Shown: in pieces, positions 34,187-47,483 of the stretch
Layout: the number at the start of each line of letters is the position of its first letter
How positions within the stretch are numbered: the first letter of the stretch is position 1
Source of the DNA: Onchocerca volvulus
Taxonomy: Eukaryota > Nematoda > Chromadorea > Rhabditida > Onchocercidae
Reading direction: 5' to 3'
Assembly: GCA_000499405.2 (NCBI GenBank)
Contig: HG738138.1
Span: forward strand, 17,777,119-17,841,118
DNA length: 64,000 nucleotides
Program-made: the position numbers and the translations under genes
The notes under the pieces: model-generated
What the model was told of the DNA's origin: nothing
The model's input: only the letters and a program-made list of their open reading frames with translations
The model's database searches: none

Positions 34187-36607
34187 TCACTTATAGAAGC
34201 CACTTTGAGCTCGCTGCCTCTTTGACGAACGCATGTTGCCTGATTCATCAGATGAAGATTCCGTTGCACTATCTTCAATGTTATTTTGAATGATCGCTGC
34301 ATTAACATTGGTAACTTTGAAGACTGATGCATTGGAATGAAAACTACTCTTAGCACACTTACGTCTCTTCGATGTCGGAACTCTGCCCATTTCTTCCAAA
34401 TCTCCCATTCCCTTGATATTTTCTGTCTTTTCATTTTGCTGAGATTTCGAAAGCATCGACTGATTCGATGATGAATCTGTTACTGTTCTGGATCGCTTGC
34501 GAAGTCCTGAGGTACCTGCCAAAGAACCACCAGTACGAGAAACCTTATGTGTCACTGAAGGGATCTGTTTCTTCAAGCATTTTTCTTTTGAATCAGCCAG
34601 TTTTTTTCTTTTTATTTCAACACCTGTTGAGTAATCTCGTAAAATTTTCGGTATTTTACGAATTCTTTTTGACAGATCATCGCCAGAATTCGATGCAATA
34701 TTTTTGTCGAATGCATCTTCTTCACTTTTGATGGTTTTTAGATGCGTTTGCTTCGACATAACGCCATTTTTGTTGTCTCGCTTTTCTCTGTCAGCATCTG
34801 GTTCGAAACAGTGCATGAAATCTGGGAAATACTCAGCAAATTTTTCGGGATATAAAAGTTTGGCGGTTTTGAAAGCTCTTACGAGACGTTCCATTGCCAA
34901 ATCTTCAATAGATGCACTACCGGTACTCTCTTCTTCTCCAGATTTCATCTTCTTTATTTTTTTTCTTTTCTGTGATTCCTTGATCCATTTCTCAGGAAGG
35001 TCAAATTCTTTAAAATGCTGATTTTGCATGTCAAGTATCTTTTTCGAAATAAGAAATGCTTGCTTAATATTGTCCGCATCTTTCACGCGTCTTTTCAGGA
35101 TACCCCTTTTGATTCTGCAAGCAAAACTTCGTGATCTTGATGTTTCTTTTTTCCTGGCACCAGTTGCTGCCAGTGGGAATGAAAAGCGCCGCGACCTGTT
35201 ACTTTTTTTGAGGGCAGAAGCATATCGGCCACTTCGGGAACGCCGTTTGACACTGAACGTTGGAGTGTTATCGTCAAACCGATCTTTTTGAAAGCGTATT
35301 CGTTTGCAGCCAGCGCCACTTGTTTCTGAATAGCTGCTTGCAAAAGATCCCACAAGATTATTACGATAACCTGAAAAAAATTGTTTCACGTGAAAACAGT
35401 TATTATGGACGTCATTAGAGAAGATCAAGTCTTTAAATTTATTAAACTTAATTAACGTGAAACCAAATTTTGTTAGTCTAATCATTTTTCATTTCACAGT
35501 TTTCTAGAGAAAAAATAAAAGTGCAGCAATATATTACATAATAAATTGATGACTAGCTCTAATAAAGTTTATGGTAAATGAATTATAAAAACAATATTCA
35601 CTTTGTCCTTTGGCCAATACAGCATAATCGAGTATTTTACGTGGTCGACAACGTTCAGTCTTATCCGTACTTGATTCCTCTAAATGATTTAAAGCAACCT
35701 GCGATGGAGGAGGAATAGTATCATCAAAATCCAACAACGTATTCAAATCCTTAAAAAAAAGTAAATATTTCAATGTATATCTGAATGGCTGTAAAAGATG
35801 CCATACATGTATACCATTCATCAAGTTTAAGTTTCAAACAGACAATACTTCCTACCCAACTACAAATTTAGTAATCTTAAGATTAATGAAAGAAGTCAGT
35901 AAAAACTTAAAAATAGCAATCCTTTCTTCATTGTGAAATAAACAGGATTATCTCTGTTTTATTATATCTACAAGAAAACATGTAAAATATAAGAGTCGAA
36001 AACAGTCAAACAGTTAAAGATGGATTACTTTGCACTACATAAATATCTTCTATCATATAAACTGATATTTGCAAAATTAAATAACTGCAGAATAAATACT
36101 GGAGAAATGCACAGTTTTTGATATGGTTTCTCAGCAATACCATCAACAATTGCTAACAATTTGCACTTCAAATTTAAATAGGAACTAAAGATATTTTGTT
36201 AACTAAATAAATATTTTTTTATTTAATTTAAATATATTAATCTGTTATGACAAATTTTTATAGGAATTTCTGAAAAAAGCATCAACTCGCCTGTTCCATG
36301 TGCAATTTTTTGAATATCTGTGCCAATTTACGATCCTTCATTTCGCGATCCGGATCGAATGCTGAAGATGGCTCTGGAAAAAGGTGAAGAATCGTTATTG
36401 GAGATAATAAGTTCTTGGTTCCGCAAACGTGACATAAAACTCGTAGTCCCATAAGCTATCGCAATCGGTTCCTATTTTTGTAATTTATCACAGCTGATAC
36501 TTAAATTTGTTTAAAAAACTCAAGGAACTACGAAAAAACAAAAACCATAATCGTATCCCATAATCCTTACCATGAAGTATAGCAGTTCTCATAGTGCTCG
36601 CTTCCAT
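34187..36607 (-). CDS. Basic nuclear-type protein, unrecognised, 4 exons
   Basis: Minus-strand exons 36607-36571, 36373-36291, 35749-35602 and 35370-34187 encode about 483 aa. The start MEASTMRTAILH fits a phase-1 exon. The N-terminal part has an acidic stretch (TLLDFDDTIPPPSQ). The large last exon is rich in Lys, Arg and Ser with several nuclear-localisation-like clusters (KRRSRSGR, KKSNRSRR, KSQKRKKIKK, KRKK, SKRRKCAK) and a central acidic/aromatic segment (YPEKFAEYFPDFMHCFEP, near residue 295). No catalytic domain or known fold was recognised; chromatin or RNA association is a guess from composition. The intron after exon 2 begins with GC. At the 3' end the stop TGA overlaps a strong donor (AA|GTGAGT at 34188), so the protein may continue into another exon. 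Confidence 0.68.
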
Positions 36608-37895
36608 TTCATATGAAAATTATGTTTAGCACTTGGGATTGGATTTTTCACTGAAAATTAGTGGAAAAATGGTGACAGTCAAACTAAACTAAGATCTCAA
36701 TATCCGAAAATTTTCGCAAATCACATTACACTTGATATTTACAACATAGAGGCTCCATTATCTTACCAGTGGGAAGAACTCTATCAGTTACTTCGGATAT
36801 AAAAAAATGAATCCTTTTGATATCGTAACACGTACATCTCAACATAATGAAATCATTTAATAATCCTGACAACTGTCTTAAAAATATGAAAGTTTATCGA
36901 AATGTTAACTGTTCATCCCGTGCACAATCAGATATAAGTTCTTTTTACGTTGAATTGATTATGGCTAATCAAAATAACAACTATGCAAGTTTAATAAGCT
37001 TAACTAACAGCGAACAAAATGATAAGATGACATATCACTGAAATAAAAGTCATATTTAAATGATGACTGATGTTCATGTAGCTGTAGTTATCGTGGGAAA
37101 TTTTTGCAGACAAAACATTTTAAAGGCATTAATTTGAGATATAATGTGAACTGTGTTTAGCGAAAAATCGCTGAACGTAATATATGAATAAAAAGTTAAC
37201 ATTAAATGAATGCGTGCGTATATTTGTATTTATTAGTATCAAATCAAGTCCCTCATATGGAAGACATGTCAGTATATCAAAAGCAACGAGCAGAAAGAAG
37301 GATAGAGGCAAAAAAACTGATATTGGGTCTCATTTAAAGCTGCAGCTCCATGGAAACTCCCCAAATAATATATCGATTGTGACCTGAATTATCTAAACAC
37401 AGTCTGCACTAACTGTGCAAAAAGACAGTGAATCTCAGAGAAATTGCGTTATATACTATAGGGTGATCTTATATGAAGAAGTACAGAATAAGGAACAAGG
37501 TCAGTTAAAATAATACCACACAGTATGTGGTACTTCCGTTAGAAGATGTTTACATCATCTACTTCAGTTGGCACTTCACCTTTCTCTTTCAGATTTATGC
37601 ACATCTTATCGACGGTTAGTTATTTCATTCAACTGTCGATGCATCTCGCCCTGAATCCGCATAGTTCTTATATTTCCATCCTTCCCTTTTGATTTACATG
37701 TTACAATTTAAGATGTTTATTGTGAAAAAAGTTTATTATCCAGTTCTCTTTGGAAGGAAAAATTGCTACTACATTTCATCTTGCGCATTACGCTGGAAGT
37801 TCTGTCCCATAATAATGTTCATATTTCTTATATCATAATTACAGAATCTAGAAAAACGGTGACATCTCTGGCTCAATTATAAAAATGGGATAGTC

Positions 37896-37985
37896 TCGAT
37901 GAGCCAAAATAGCCGTCGATAAGACGAAATAGTTGTCAGTCAGCCGGGATGATTGTTGATGAACTAAATGGTCGTCGATAATGTC
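37896..37985 (+). repeat. Degenerate tandem repeat, unit about 20 bp
   Basis: Four related units follow each other: GATGAGCCAAAATAGCCGTC, GATAAGACGAAATAGTTGTC, a diverged one, and GATGAACTAAATGGTCGTC. They are GC-richer than their surroundings. No open frame with protein-like features uses them. Confidence 0.5.
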
Positions 37986-40020
37986 ACTAAGAGATTGCAT
38001 GTCTTATGGACGTCTTCATTTCATGCTTGAAGATATTTGCAGTTCATAAGTGAATGAATACAATCATCATGAAAGTGAGTTAACTTTTCTATTACTGCAA
38101 AGAGCGCAAAGAACAAAATCTGATTTGAACTGATATAAATAATGGCAAAGTTTTTCGAAGTTTCAAGAGCGAAGTAGCTGCATTCCATATCTATATTCAA
38201 TTACAATTAAAACGAGATCATCCTTTATATCTATAGTGACTCAGTGCAACTAATTGCACTCTCCAAATCAATGATAACTAATAATATGGGAATTAAAAAG
38301 CCTATCTGGTCTTGTTTGTTTAGGCATACATTCGCTATTCTATGTGGGAAATACGACAAAGATCACCAGATTACCACGGTTGTTTCTTTGAAATTGCCAA
38401 AAGTGAGGATGCTAAAAAGTTCCAATAACCTAATTCCATACAAGATCGTATGGAACAGATTAAAACCAATCTTGAGGATATCTTCTACGAACTAAATATG
38501 GGGTCATGTAAAACCGATAAATAAAATTAATACAGATATGATTAAATGATGCAGCCATAGCAGATTCATTCACTTCTTTTTCTACCCTTCTTGAATCTTC
38601 TAAGAACTAATCTTTCTGTCCCAAAATTCCAGCGAAAACAAACTCTACATTTTTGTGACCGACTTTTATTCCACTTAATCAGTAAGTTACTAATCAATCC
38701 GTACATGAAATGAATGACAAACCTTTGATCTGGAATTTGTCCAAAAATCAATGTGTGAGAACACTTCTTTTTTCTTCTTTCTAGCACCTGTAGTCTACTT
38801 CCTCTTTTTCTCTCACCCCTAAAATTGAAAACATGCATCTTTTAAAAGAAATAACCTATTATCTTTTAAAAGAAATAATCTACGAAGCATAAGTTCTATA
38901 AACTCATTTATTACTTCATAATAAAATGACGTTTACGCATACAATACGTGCAAAATATAAAGTTTGAAGATGAAAAATGGTTCATATGACAATGTAACTT
39001 GACTAATAAGCTTCGTACCCGACAACTTTGGTGACTCGTCCTGCAACTTACACTTTCACCTGAGATGATAATACGAAAATTCACTTCGCCCACAACTAAC
39101 GAAAGAGATCAGTCCAACTTATACGATATGTCTTGATAATGATAATTAACATCACACGATGATGTTGTTGTTGTGTTGTTGTCGTATGAGGCAATGGTGC
39201 TGGTGAGAAGTGGTTTGTGTCTATTTTGTGTCATCTACTGACATTAGTGCGTGCATGACACGTGTCGTATACTAACGGAATTATCAAATAATATTCTTTC
39301 CGTAGCAAAGTTATCCATAAGTTTCACGTGCGTATCACGTAGGGCACGTAACTGCATCATGTTATTATTTATCACTGATCATCGAACACAACTGTTTTTT
39401 AAATTTTTGGTATCATGAAGTTGCGTAAATATATATATATATATATATTGATGTATCTCTCAATGAATATTTTCCTTCAAAATGTTTCACTTTTTAAGAG
39501 CAGCTTTATCTTCATATTTCTTTGGAAGGGAAAATTCTCAAACGATATTGATGTCCTTGTATTCTTGCCAAATAATGGAGTACTATTAGTTGAAGTATTG
39601 ATTTTCTAAAAGAAAAAAATTTCCAAATCATTCGGAAAAAAAATTGATTTTGATCAAAAAAAGAAAAATCACTGGTTTTAACACGTAGGAAATGATACGT
39701 ACATATATAAGCTATATAAATTTGGTGGAATATCTTCTTTTGTTATTACAAAAAAACTCTTTCATAAAGTTATAACAATGTATATGACGCAAAGCAGTAT
39801 TCTTCAGTCGAGCTGATGTAACGAATATAACAGTATGGCTCTTGAATAGGAATTGCTGCTGTATGTTAAATTACATTACTGTATAAATTAATTTCTGGTT
39901 TTTTTGTATTAATTTTATGCATGTCAGAAGCAGTACATAGAAGTACATCGTTTCGTATAAGTGTAATAGATATATGATGTTAAATTAGCTTATTTATCGA
40001 TAATAACGCTGCCCATAAAT

Positions 40021-40034
40021 AAATCAATTACAGG
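40021..40034 (+). promoter_or_regulatory. Likely trans-splice (spliced-leader) acceptor of the complex I gene
   Basis: AAATCAATTACAG ends at 40033, 15 nt before the ATG at 40049. It is a good 3' splice site with no upstream exon needed, which in nematodes usually marks spliced-leader addition just before the start codon. Inferred, not proven. Confidence 0.5.
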
Positions 40035-40048
40035 GGCTCAATTGGAAC

Positions 40049-41243
40049 ATGAATGCAGTTTGCCAAGCTAGGTCCTTACTAATCCAAATAACTCGATCAG
40101 TACCAAATACTTTATCATTTGGAAAACGTAGTTCGCATGATCTGTGGTATCCTGATGCCGAATTCATGCGTGAATTCAAGGTATTTTAGTTTAAAAGAAT
40201 TTTGGTGAAGGAGCTTCTGGATATAGTGTGAGTTGTGTGATTTCCTCTGCTTCAGTTTAATTACAATAATTTTATGCTTGTTGGATGTAATTTAGATTTA
40301 CTCGAAATTTTAGGATGTAAAGTCTTCATTTGTTGTATTTATTTTTCAGAAAGCAAGTGTCATTGGACGGGTTTGGATGCCAGAACCGACGGAGTATGAT
40401 AAGAATGTTGGAATTGATAAAGTATTTGAAAAATCAAGTTGGCAACCGACTCTACCCGATTTAAGTGAAGTACATGAAAAGCCACTGCATTACTACTTAT
40501 TGAATTTTGGACCACAGCATCCAGCGGCGCATGGAGTTCTTCGTCTCGTACTCGAATTGGATAATGAAGTATCATTGAGATTTGAATTTAACTTGAAATA
40601 TAGATCTGAACAGTGTTATCAGTGTTCATTTCAACGATGTTTATCGTCGTTGAAACAATGTTGATTAACAATACTAAAACATCGATGTTGATTTTCGAAG
40701 GGCTAAACTTTTTACTCAATTTGGAAGTATCTTTGCTTTTAAAAAATTTAGATTTTAATTATTGCATTTTGAAAATATCTGCGATCCAGATGAGGATTGA
40801 GAATTCTCATTTGTCATTATTGCAACTTTCAAATTACGATGGAGTAGTTCATATCTTACGTAAGAAAATAATTTCTTTTTTGATTTAATTAATTCTAACA
40901 AGAAGCATCCTTGTTTTCAGATGGTAATGAAGGCAACTCCACATATCGGTCTTCTGCACCGTGCTACAGAAAAACTAATCGAATACAAGACTTATACTCA
41001 AGCAGTACCATATTTCGATCGCATGGATTACGTATCAATGATGTGTAATGAAACAGCATTTGCACTTGCTGTTGAAAAATTATTGGGAGTCAATATTCCA
41101 CCAAGAGCTAAATTTATCAGAAGTTCCTTTTACAGAAAGATTTCCAATTTTTTTTCGTTGATTTCTATTTTTATGATTAGTTACTGTATGATAGTCTGAA
41201 ATGTCAGTTCTCATTCTGACTCGTATCGATAGATCTCTAAATA

Positions 41244-41287
<44 letters not shown>

Positions 41288-43138
41288 ATTTCCTGATCCA
41301 TGTAGGCTAGTCAACTATTATTTCTCAGATTTTCGCATTTCGAATATTTGGTTTGTTCTGAAATCTTGATTTGAATGTACGAAAGATAATAACTCCTCAC
41401 TTATATGTGTCCGTTTTTTGTTAATAAGACCGTCTGTTGATCTTTTAAATTGTTTGTATTAATTGTCGAATTAGCAATTATGCTAATAATCTGGTGATAT
41501 TATTTGCAGCTTTAATGAATGAACTGACTCGTATACAAAATCATTTGATGGGTATTACAACACATGCTTTGGATATTGGTGCAATGACTCCTTTATTTTG
41601 GATGTTTGAGGAACGTGAAAAGATGTTTGAATTCACGTAAGTTAAATGTTTTAATTCTAATTTTAATTTTATTTATTTTCCCTTCAAATATTATTTTTGA
41701 ACTTATGATTCCAGGCTTTAGAGGGCCTGAAGACTGAAGTTTTGATTATAGAAGACTGTGATCATTCTGCAATATTTCAGAAAAATATTTGATAATTTCG
41801 TTAAGCTAGTTGTTCACGAATTTCCAGTTTCGGACTTTCAATTTTTTAATGACATCGTAATGATTTTTCAATTTCAGTGAGCGGGTGTGTGGAGCTAGAA
41901 TGCATTCAAATTACGTGCGTCCAGGAGGTGTTGCATGGGATTTACCACTTGGTTGGATGGATGATGTATACGATTGGGCAATACGGTTTCCACAGAGATT
42001 GGATATGATGGAAGATCTATTAACAGGCAATCGCATCTTCTTGGTGATTTTTTTTCTTTTTTTTTTTTTTTTTCTAGTTCACGAAAATTGATATTTTGTG
42101 GATTATCTGCAAGATCACCGGAGGCGTTCACTTTTGCAATTTTTTTTAGCATTTAAACCATAAAAATATAAATGATATTTGGTTTCATAATTGTATTTAG
42201 TCAAGAACTGTAGACATCGGACTGGTGAGAGCTGAAGATGCTTTGCTTTGGGGCTTTTCTGGTGTTATGCTCCGAGGCTCCGGTATTAAATGGGATATAC
42301 GTAAAGCGCAACCGTATGATGCATATGACCAAGTGGATTTTGACGTTCCTATCGGTGTGAAAGGAGATTGTTACGACAGGTAAATGTGTCTGTTGTATTC
42401 AAAATTCTATCCATATTAGTGATACATGTTTTTATCGTTATCATTGCAGATATTTAGTAAGAATGGAAGAAATGCGTGAAAGTTTGAAAATTATTTTTGA
42501 ATGTTTGAATAAAATGCCTCCTGGGGAAATTAAAATTGACGATCATAAAGTGGTTCCTCCTAAACGTGCTGAGATGAAGGTAAATTTGAATTAATTTTAG
42601 TTATAATTTTGTTGTATAAAATTTATTATATTAATTGATGAATTTATCTTTAATTGCATTGATACTGATAACAGTGATGATAATGGATATTAAGTATTTA
42701 AATTACAATAAAGTAATTTTTGGTTGAATTGTTAAACAATTTTGGATAAATTAAATCATGATATTCCAGCAAAATATGGAGTCGCTGATTCACCACTTCA
42801 AATATTATACCGAAGGTTATCAAGTACCTCCCGGTGCTACATATGTTCCAATTGAAGCCCCAAAAGGAGAATTTGGTGTTTATTTGGTATCACAAGGTGA
42901 ATCAAGACCTTATCGATGTTTCGCTCGATCACCTGGGTAATTTTTTTTCGAGAGGTTCCGTAAATTCAAGGTTTTATTTTTATTAAAGATGTTTTTCAAA
43001 TTTTTTTTTCCTTTTTTTTGTGTTTTCAGATTTCCACATCTCGCCGCAATTGATGATATATGTCACATGTCTCTGTTATCGGATGTTGTGGCGGTTATTG
43101 GAACTCTGGACCTTGTTTTCGGAGAAATTGATCGATAA
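40049..43138 (+). CDS. gas-1: NADH dehydrogenase (ubiquinone) 49-kDa subunit, NDUFS2 / gas-1, 9 exons
   Basis: Core subunit of mitochondrial respiratory complex I, located in the peripheral arm at the quinone site. Exons: 40049-40180, 40350-40568, 40921-41122, 41510-41636, 41878-42043, 42201-42379, 42450-42579, 42770-42936, 43030-43138. All nine join in phase to a 476-aa protein, similar in length to C. elegans GAS-1. Residues 1-30 ([18 protein letters not shown] and on) are basic and hydrophobic, a mitochondrial presequence. Conserved stretches include [13 protein letters not shown] (H101 and H105 in the quinone-site loop), [30 protein letters not shown] (Y154 matches the quinone-binding tyrosine), [18 protein letters not shown] and the C-terminus [10 protein letters not shown]. 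One donor (A|GTTCCT at 41123) is weak but required by the family alignment. An intron T-run of about 39 nt lies at 41247-41285. Confidence 0.96.
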
Positions 43139-44655
43139 TGCAGCGATGATTTATCAGAATTTTCTTACGAGGAATCACATCAAAATTTTATATTTATTAA
43201 AGTTAGTATCATTCGGTGGGTGATGTTTTCCTAACCGGTTTTGGTGACGAAGTTGGGAAGATAGTGCATTCAGTATACGAACATGGCAGCTTGGTGGTGC
43301 ATAGCAGTGTAGGATGAGCAGATGTTATGATACTCTGATTCTGCAGCAGAGCTGAACTAATTAACTAACTACTTTTATGAATTTATTCAAAAAAAGGGAA
43401 GGATTTCGAATCGGCAAAATAACTGGAGGAGAATCAACTAGTAAGAAAATAAGATATTTAAAAAGGGATAAAATACGTAATTTTCTGGCAGTAAATTATA
43501 CGATTAATTGCACTGAATTTCAAGAGTCTCTCTATTTAGATTTTTAGCAGTTAAACTGACATTTACTTTAGAAGCATACTTTGTTTTTTTTTTTTTTTAT
43601 AATGCTTGTATTTTCATCCCGGTTTCTCTTAATGTGTTTTTCTCATATTTCGGTAAGTTCTTTTTCTTTCTGCAATATTTTTGTGCCTAAAGATTTTATT
43701 AATGTTGTTATGCTCTCATTGCAGATCTTTACTGTGTAGTGAGGGCATGCTTCATCCACTTCTACCTCGTCTGATTCATGTGTCTAATCCATCTTTTTTA
43801 TGAAGAGTATACATAACTGAAGTGAAATGTATTTATCTGCTATTTTGCTTGAATTTGCTCATATGGTGATTTAATTAGTTTTTTATACTTAGATTTATTT
43901 ATTATTTACGATGTAGTATCTGAACTTATTTTACTTTATCCCGGTTTCCAACTTGAAATTTTCGGCAATCATCGATATTCTCATTAAATTATATTGCACT
44001 TTTTACAGGGATTAATTTTATCATTTAAAATTACCTTGACAGGTTCCATTGTAATTTTTTTTTCCTTTACATGTTGCTCAGTTTTTACTGTCAAATGTTG
44101 CCCACTTTTTTATTTCTTAATTCTCGCTCTCTTTTATGCACATTTATATGTTTCAAAAACAGCTACATTGCTCTGCATAGATTGTATTAGTATTAGTGGA
44201 AAAAAAAATAAATAAATGTACAACAATTATACAATATTATCTCGTTTTGTGATAGTATAGGTTTTTTCCAATTTTTACGAAAAGTTAATTTAAAACATTT
44301 CTTTGATGATTTATGGCACATAACACTTGTAATTTGCTTTTAATTTTAGACCGTACAATACTTGATTATATTCAATTTGGGCTCAATTAAGGTAACCTTC
44401 ATTTTTAATTTCCAAGTCTTACTTCTTTTGGCTCCATATCATATTCTCATTTAAGTATTGAATTTTATGATAAATAAGGAATAACGTAAAGTGGAATGTT
44501 AAACTTTGAATATAGCTAGGATAAAATGTATTAAATATTTAGTCATTGTTTTTAAAAAAAAAGATCGTATTTACGGTTTGAACCGGCTCAACGGTAATTT
44601 TTCAAGAAAAGTAAAAAGCTTATAATTCTAGAAAAAGAAAAAGTAATTGGACGTT
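43139..44655. other. Intergenic, no gene recognised
   Basis: The 3' flank of the complex I gene and 5' flank of the PX gene, on the same strand. AT-rich with T-runs; no coding frame with supporting signals. At 1.5 kb the spacing is long for a nematode operon. Confidence 0.55.
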
Positions 44656-46607
44656 ATGCCAGTATTACTTAGCGATGCAAGCTCTTGTAGCAATAACTTG
44701 GGTCGCATTCTTTATACAAATCCGAGCGAGTGGAATGTCCATATGAATATCATTTCTACGAACATTATGTCAAGTTTCTTTACTTCTCATATCGAATATC
44801 AGATGTCGATTTGTGTAGGTATTTCTTTTTTTTTTTTTTAAACATTTGTTTCACTCGGAAGAAAATGGTTAAGATAACTGGTATGTTAAAATGAGAGAAC
44901 CGTATAAGCTGGTAAATACGAAATTTATCTGTTTGGAATTTATGGATATATAAAGTTAGTTTCGTCACTTGTATAAATAATTGCGAATATTGAATAAGAG
45001 ATTCTAATGGACAACGAAAGACTATGGTTAGATTTAGCAAAAAGTTACATCGCTGGCGGTGATAGGGAGTATGTTTGAAATTGGAGAGATAATCCATTCG
45101 GAAGAATTAGACAGTAGAATCAATCGACTGAGTATCTCACTGTCTTTGTCTGCTCTACCCTAAGCATTTCTGCGACCAGATCTGCAGCGCTTCTTAAAAG
45201 CAGTTATAGATTTATATTGCCTTTCATTTTTTGGAATTTCCTTTAATCGCTTCTTCCTTAGTAGTCACCTATCAGCTTATTTTTTTGCAGGCGATACCTT
45301 GTAATTCTCTTGCAATGGATATTCGATTTTTTGATATGTGGACACGCTTTAGGGATGTGAAACGTCTTCGGGAACAGTTGGCTGATTTGCATAAAAAGGT
45401 ATGAGTTCACGAATTTTTTTGACTATCTATCAACTTTTCCAATTACCTCTCGGATGCCATTGCTCCTAACATCTAATCCTGGTTGTCCAGTATATGATAT
45501 GATTTATTTATCTTCCCTGAAGCCTCTGAAATTTATCCTTTCGTATATTTTTTTGTGGGGAAAATAAAGCACTTTTGTACTTAAATGCCTCATACTTCTA
45601 GATATTTATGTGGCGTTCTATTTTTATGTAAATTCCACTTTTTTATATAGAAATAACCTCCTGAAAATTTTCTTTTTTTTCCAGTTACATCTGCATGGTT
45701 CATTTCCGCAGTTTGCAGAAGGAGTTATTTTTGGGAACCAAAGTTCCCAAATTGTTGGTGAAAGAACGTCATCAATAACAACGTTCTTGAATTACGTACT
45801 TGGTCATCCAGTGCTCCGACAAAGCAAAGTTTTGCAAGATTATTTTGAGGCCAGTTTTTTCTCTGAATTTTCTTACCTTTGAAATCAAATTCCTATTCGT
45901 AATATTGAAAACTGAGAAGAAAATATGGCACAGAAATGCATGTTGCAGGCATGCTGTGAATGATATAAAACCATCATTTTTATAAAACACCCTATTCGAA
46001 TGTAAATACACTTGCGGCTGTTAAAGCTCACTTTATGTCACACTTAGGCAGAACAATAATAAGCTGGAATCTTATGTGACCATCAAGTTGATTTTTTTTT
46101 TTTTTTTGATTGACTAAAGTTCAAATTCGGTAGAAATTCTCTAATGATGTTTTGCAGAAAGCACAAGAAATTTCGAAGCCTTTGAATCATAAAAATCCGT
46201 TGGAACCTTTACGACAATTTAATTCAGATGGAGAATCATCAGCGACGTCATTTGGAACTAATATAATTCATGTTTCAAAGTGTAAAGGTCAGGATCCCAG
46301 ATTGCTCTTTATATCTGAACATGAAGATTCACCAACACCATCCGTACCAACTGCGGAGCTTTTTGTCCAAACTTATCCGATGCCAGCAACAGCAATGCAA
46401 AAAAATTCCACAATGAATATGCAGGAGAATAGCGTTGCAAATACTACACCATTACCAATGAATAATACATCGGCCATGACGAATCAGACACCTGCATCAC
46501 AGTCTTCTTATGTTCTTCCTGCTTATTATTGTTTTGCAGTATCGCAACCATCACAATCCACTCAAGTATCCCGGGCTAATGCTACATTGCAACAGGGTTA
46601 TTCATAG
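44656..46607 (+). CDS. PX-domain (sorting-nexin-like) protein, 4 exons
   Basis: Exons 44656-44814, 45291-45398, 45685-45849 and 46158-46607 are all in phase 0 and give 293 aa. Residues about 30-145 fit a phox-homology domain: strands around HIEYQMSIC, the WTRFRDVKRLREQL stretch, then an FPQF linker and the C-terminal helix ERTSSITTFLNYVLGHPVL before a final LQDYF. PX domains bind phosphoinositides, mostly PI3P on endosomes, which suggests an endosomal trafficking role. The usual basic residues of the binding pocket are only partly evident. The C-terminal half is Ser/Thr/Asn/Met-rich and of low complexity, with no second domain seen. The third intron begins with GC (GAG|GCCAGT) because no GT donor keeps the frame. 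Subfamily not determined. Confidence 0.75.
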
Positions 46608-47480
46608 TCTAATTCCAATTAAGATGTGTTTTTTCCAATTACTCGGACTGCTTACTTTTTGCATTACTCACCATAGAAGAAATATATATTACTTGAACTA
46701 ACTATGAATCCAAATAATAGGAGGAAATCAGATCGATCGATCGATCGATGACATAAAATTTTTGAAATTGATGTAATGCCAGTATTTCTTAAGTAAATCC
46801 AGAAAAATATGGAAATTAGAGAAATATTTTATTAGTAAGGAACCACTGGCTGACTTCATGAATCGTAGTTTCTTCGCATATGCTTCCGCGGCACTACGAA
46901 TCAGTTGAATTAATTATTGTTGTTATAATTAGAAGGTAGGGAAAAAATTCTTTGTTAATAACCATATTTGGTATTTGATATTTCTTTTTTTTTTTTTTTT
47001 TTTCTGCTGTTCCATTATTTTAAAGTATGAATATCAATGTTTGAAAATAGGCAATGAGGAAACAAACAAATGATTATTTAGTTGAAATTATTAATTATCA
47101 GTTATACTGCGTTATCTTTTACACTTTATTATGCACATTGTGAATATGTATCTCGAAGAAGCCCTTCAGGAAAAACAAAATACTTTCATCATCTGTAAAT
47201 ATTTTTACGAAATTTCTCATGTATATTTACATTCTTGAGGGATATGGAAATTAAATGATATTAATTAGATGTTAAGGAAAGAGTGTTCATGAAGCGCATC
47301 AAGAGATGAAGTCTCAGAAGTCCAGATGGCACTAGAATGTTTCAGTAGTCTCCTTTATTTAAATAACATTGTGTATATTATTGTCGATTTTGTAGAGACG
47401 AAAGAATCTCTCTCGAATTTGTTGATTAGACGGCAGTTGAGGGCGGCATTATGCATATAATTGTTCTTTTAGAAATATTA
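46608..47480. other. Intergenic, no gene recognised
   Basis: The 3' flank of the PX gene. It contains a short GATC repeat at 46731-46749 and a T-run near 46985-47003; nothing coding was recognised. Confidence 0.55.
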
Positions 47481-47483
47481 TCA

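Larger units (their letters stand above)
36608..40048. other. Divergent intergenic region
   Basis: No gene recognised between the start of the minus-strand nuclear protein gene and the complex I gene. It contains degenerate tandem units of about 20 bp at 37896-37985, a GTTGTT-rich stretch near 39163-39182 and a TA microsatellite near 39429-39450. Promoters of both flanking genes should lie here. Confidence 0.5.

Noticed and set aside
34468..35291. Three + strand frames of 87-105 codons
   Set aside because: They lie opposite the large last exon of the minus-strand nuclear protein gene, which has the coherent composition and splice structure; the + frames are shadows.
37896..37985. CRISPR-like array
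   Set aside because: The repeats are diverged and contiguous without spacers, and the genome is eukaryotic.
38566..38838. 90-codon basic minus-strand frame
   Set aside because: Lys/Arg richness comes from T-rich + strand sequence; there are no supporting exon signals or family.
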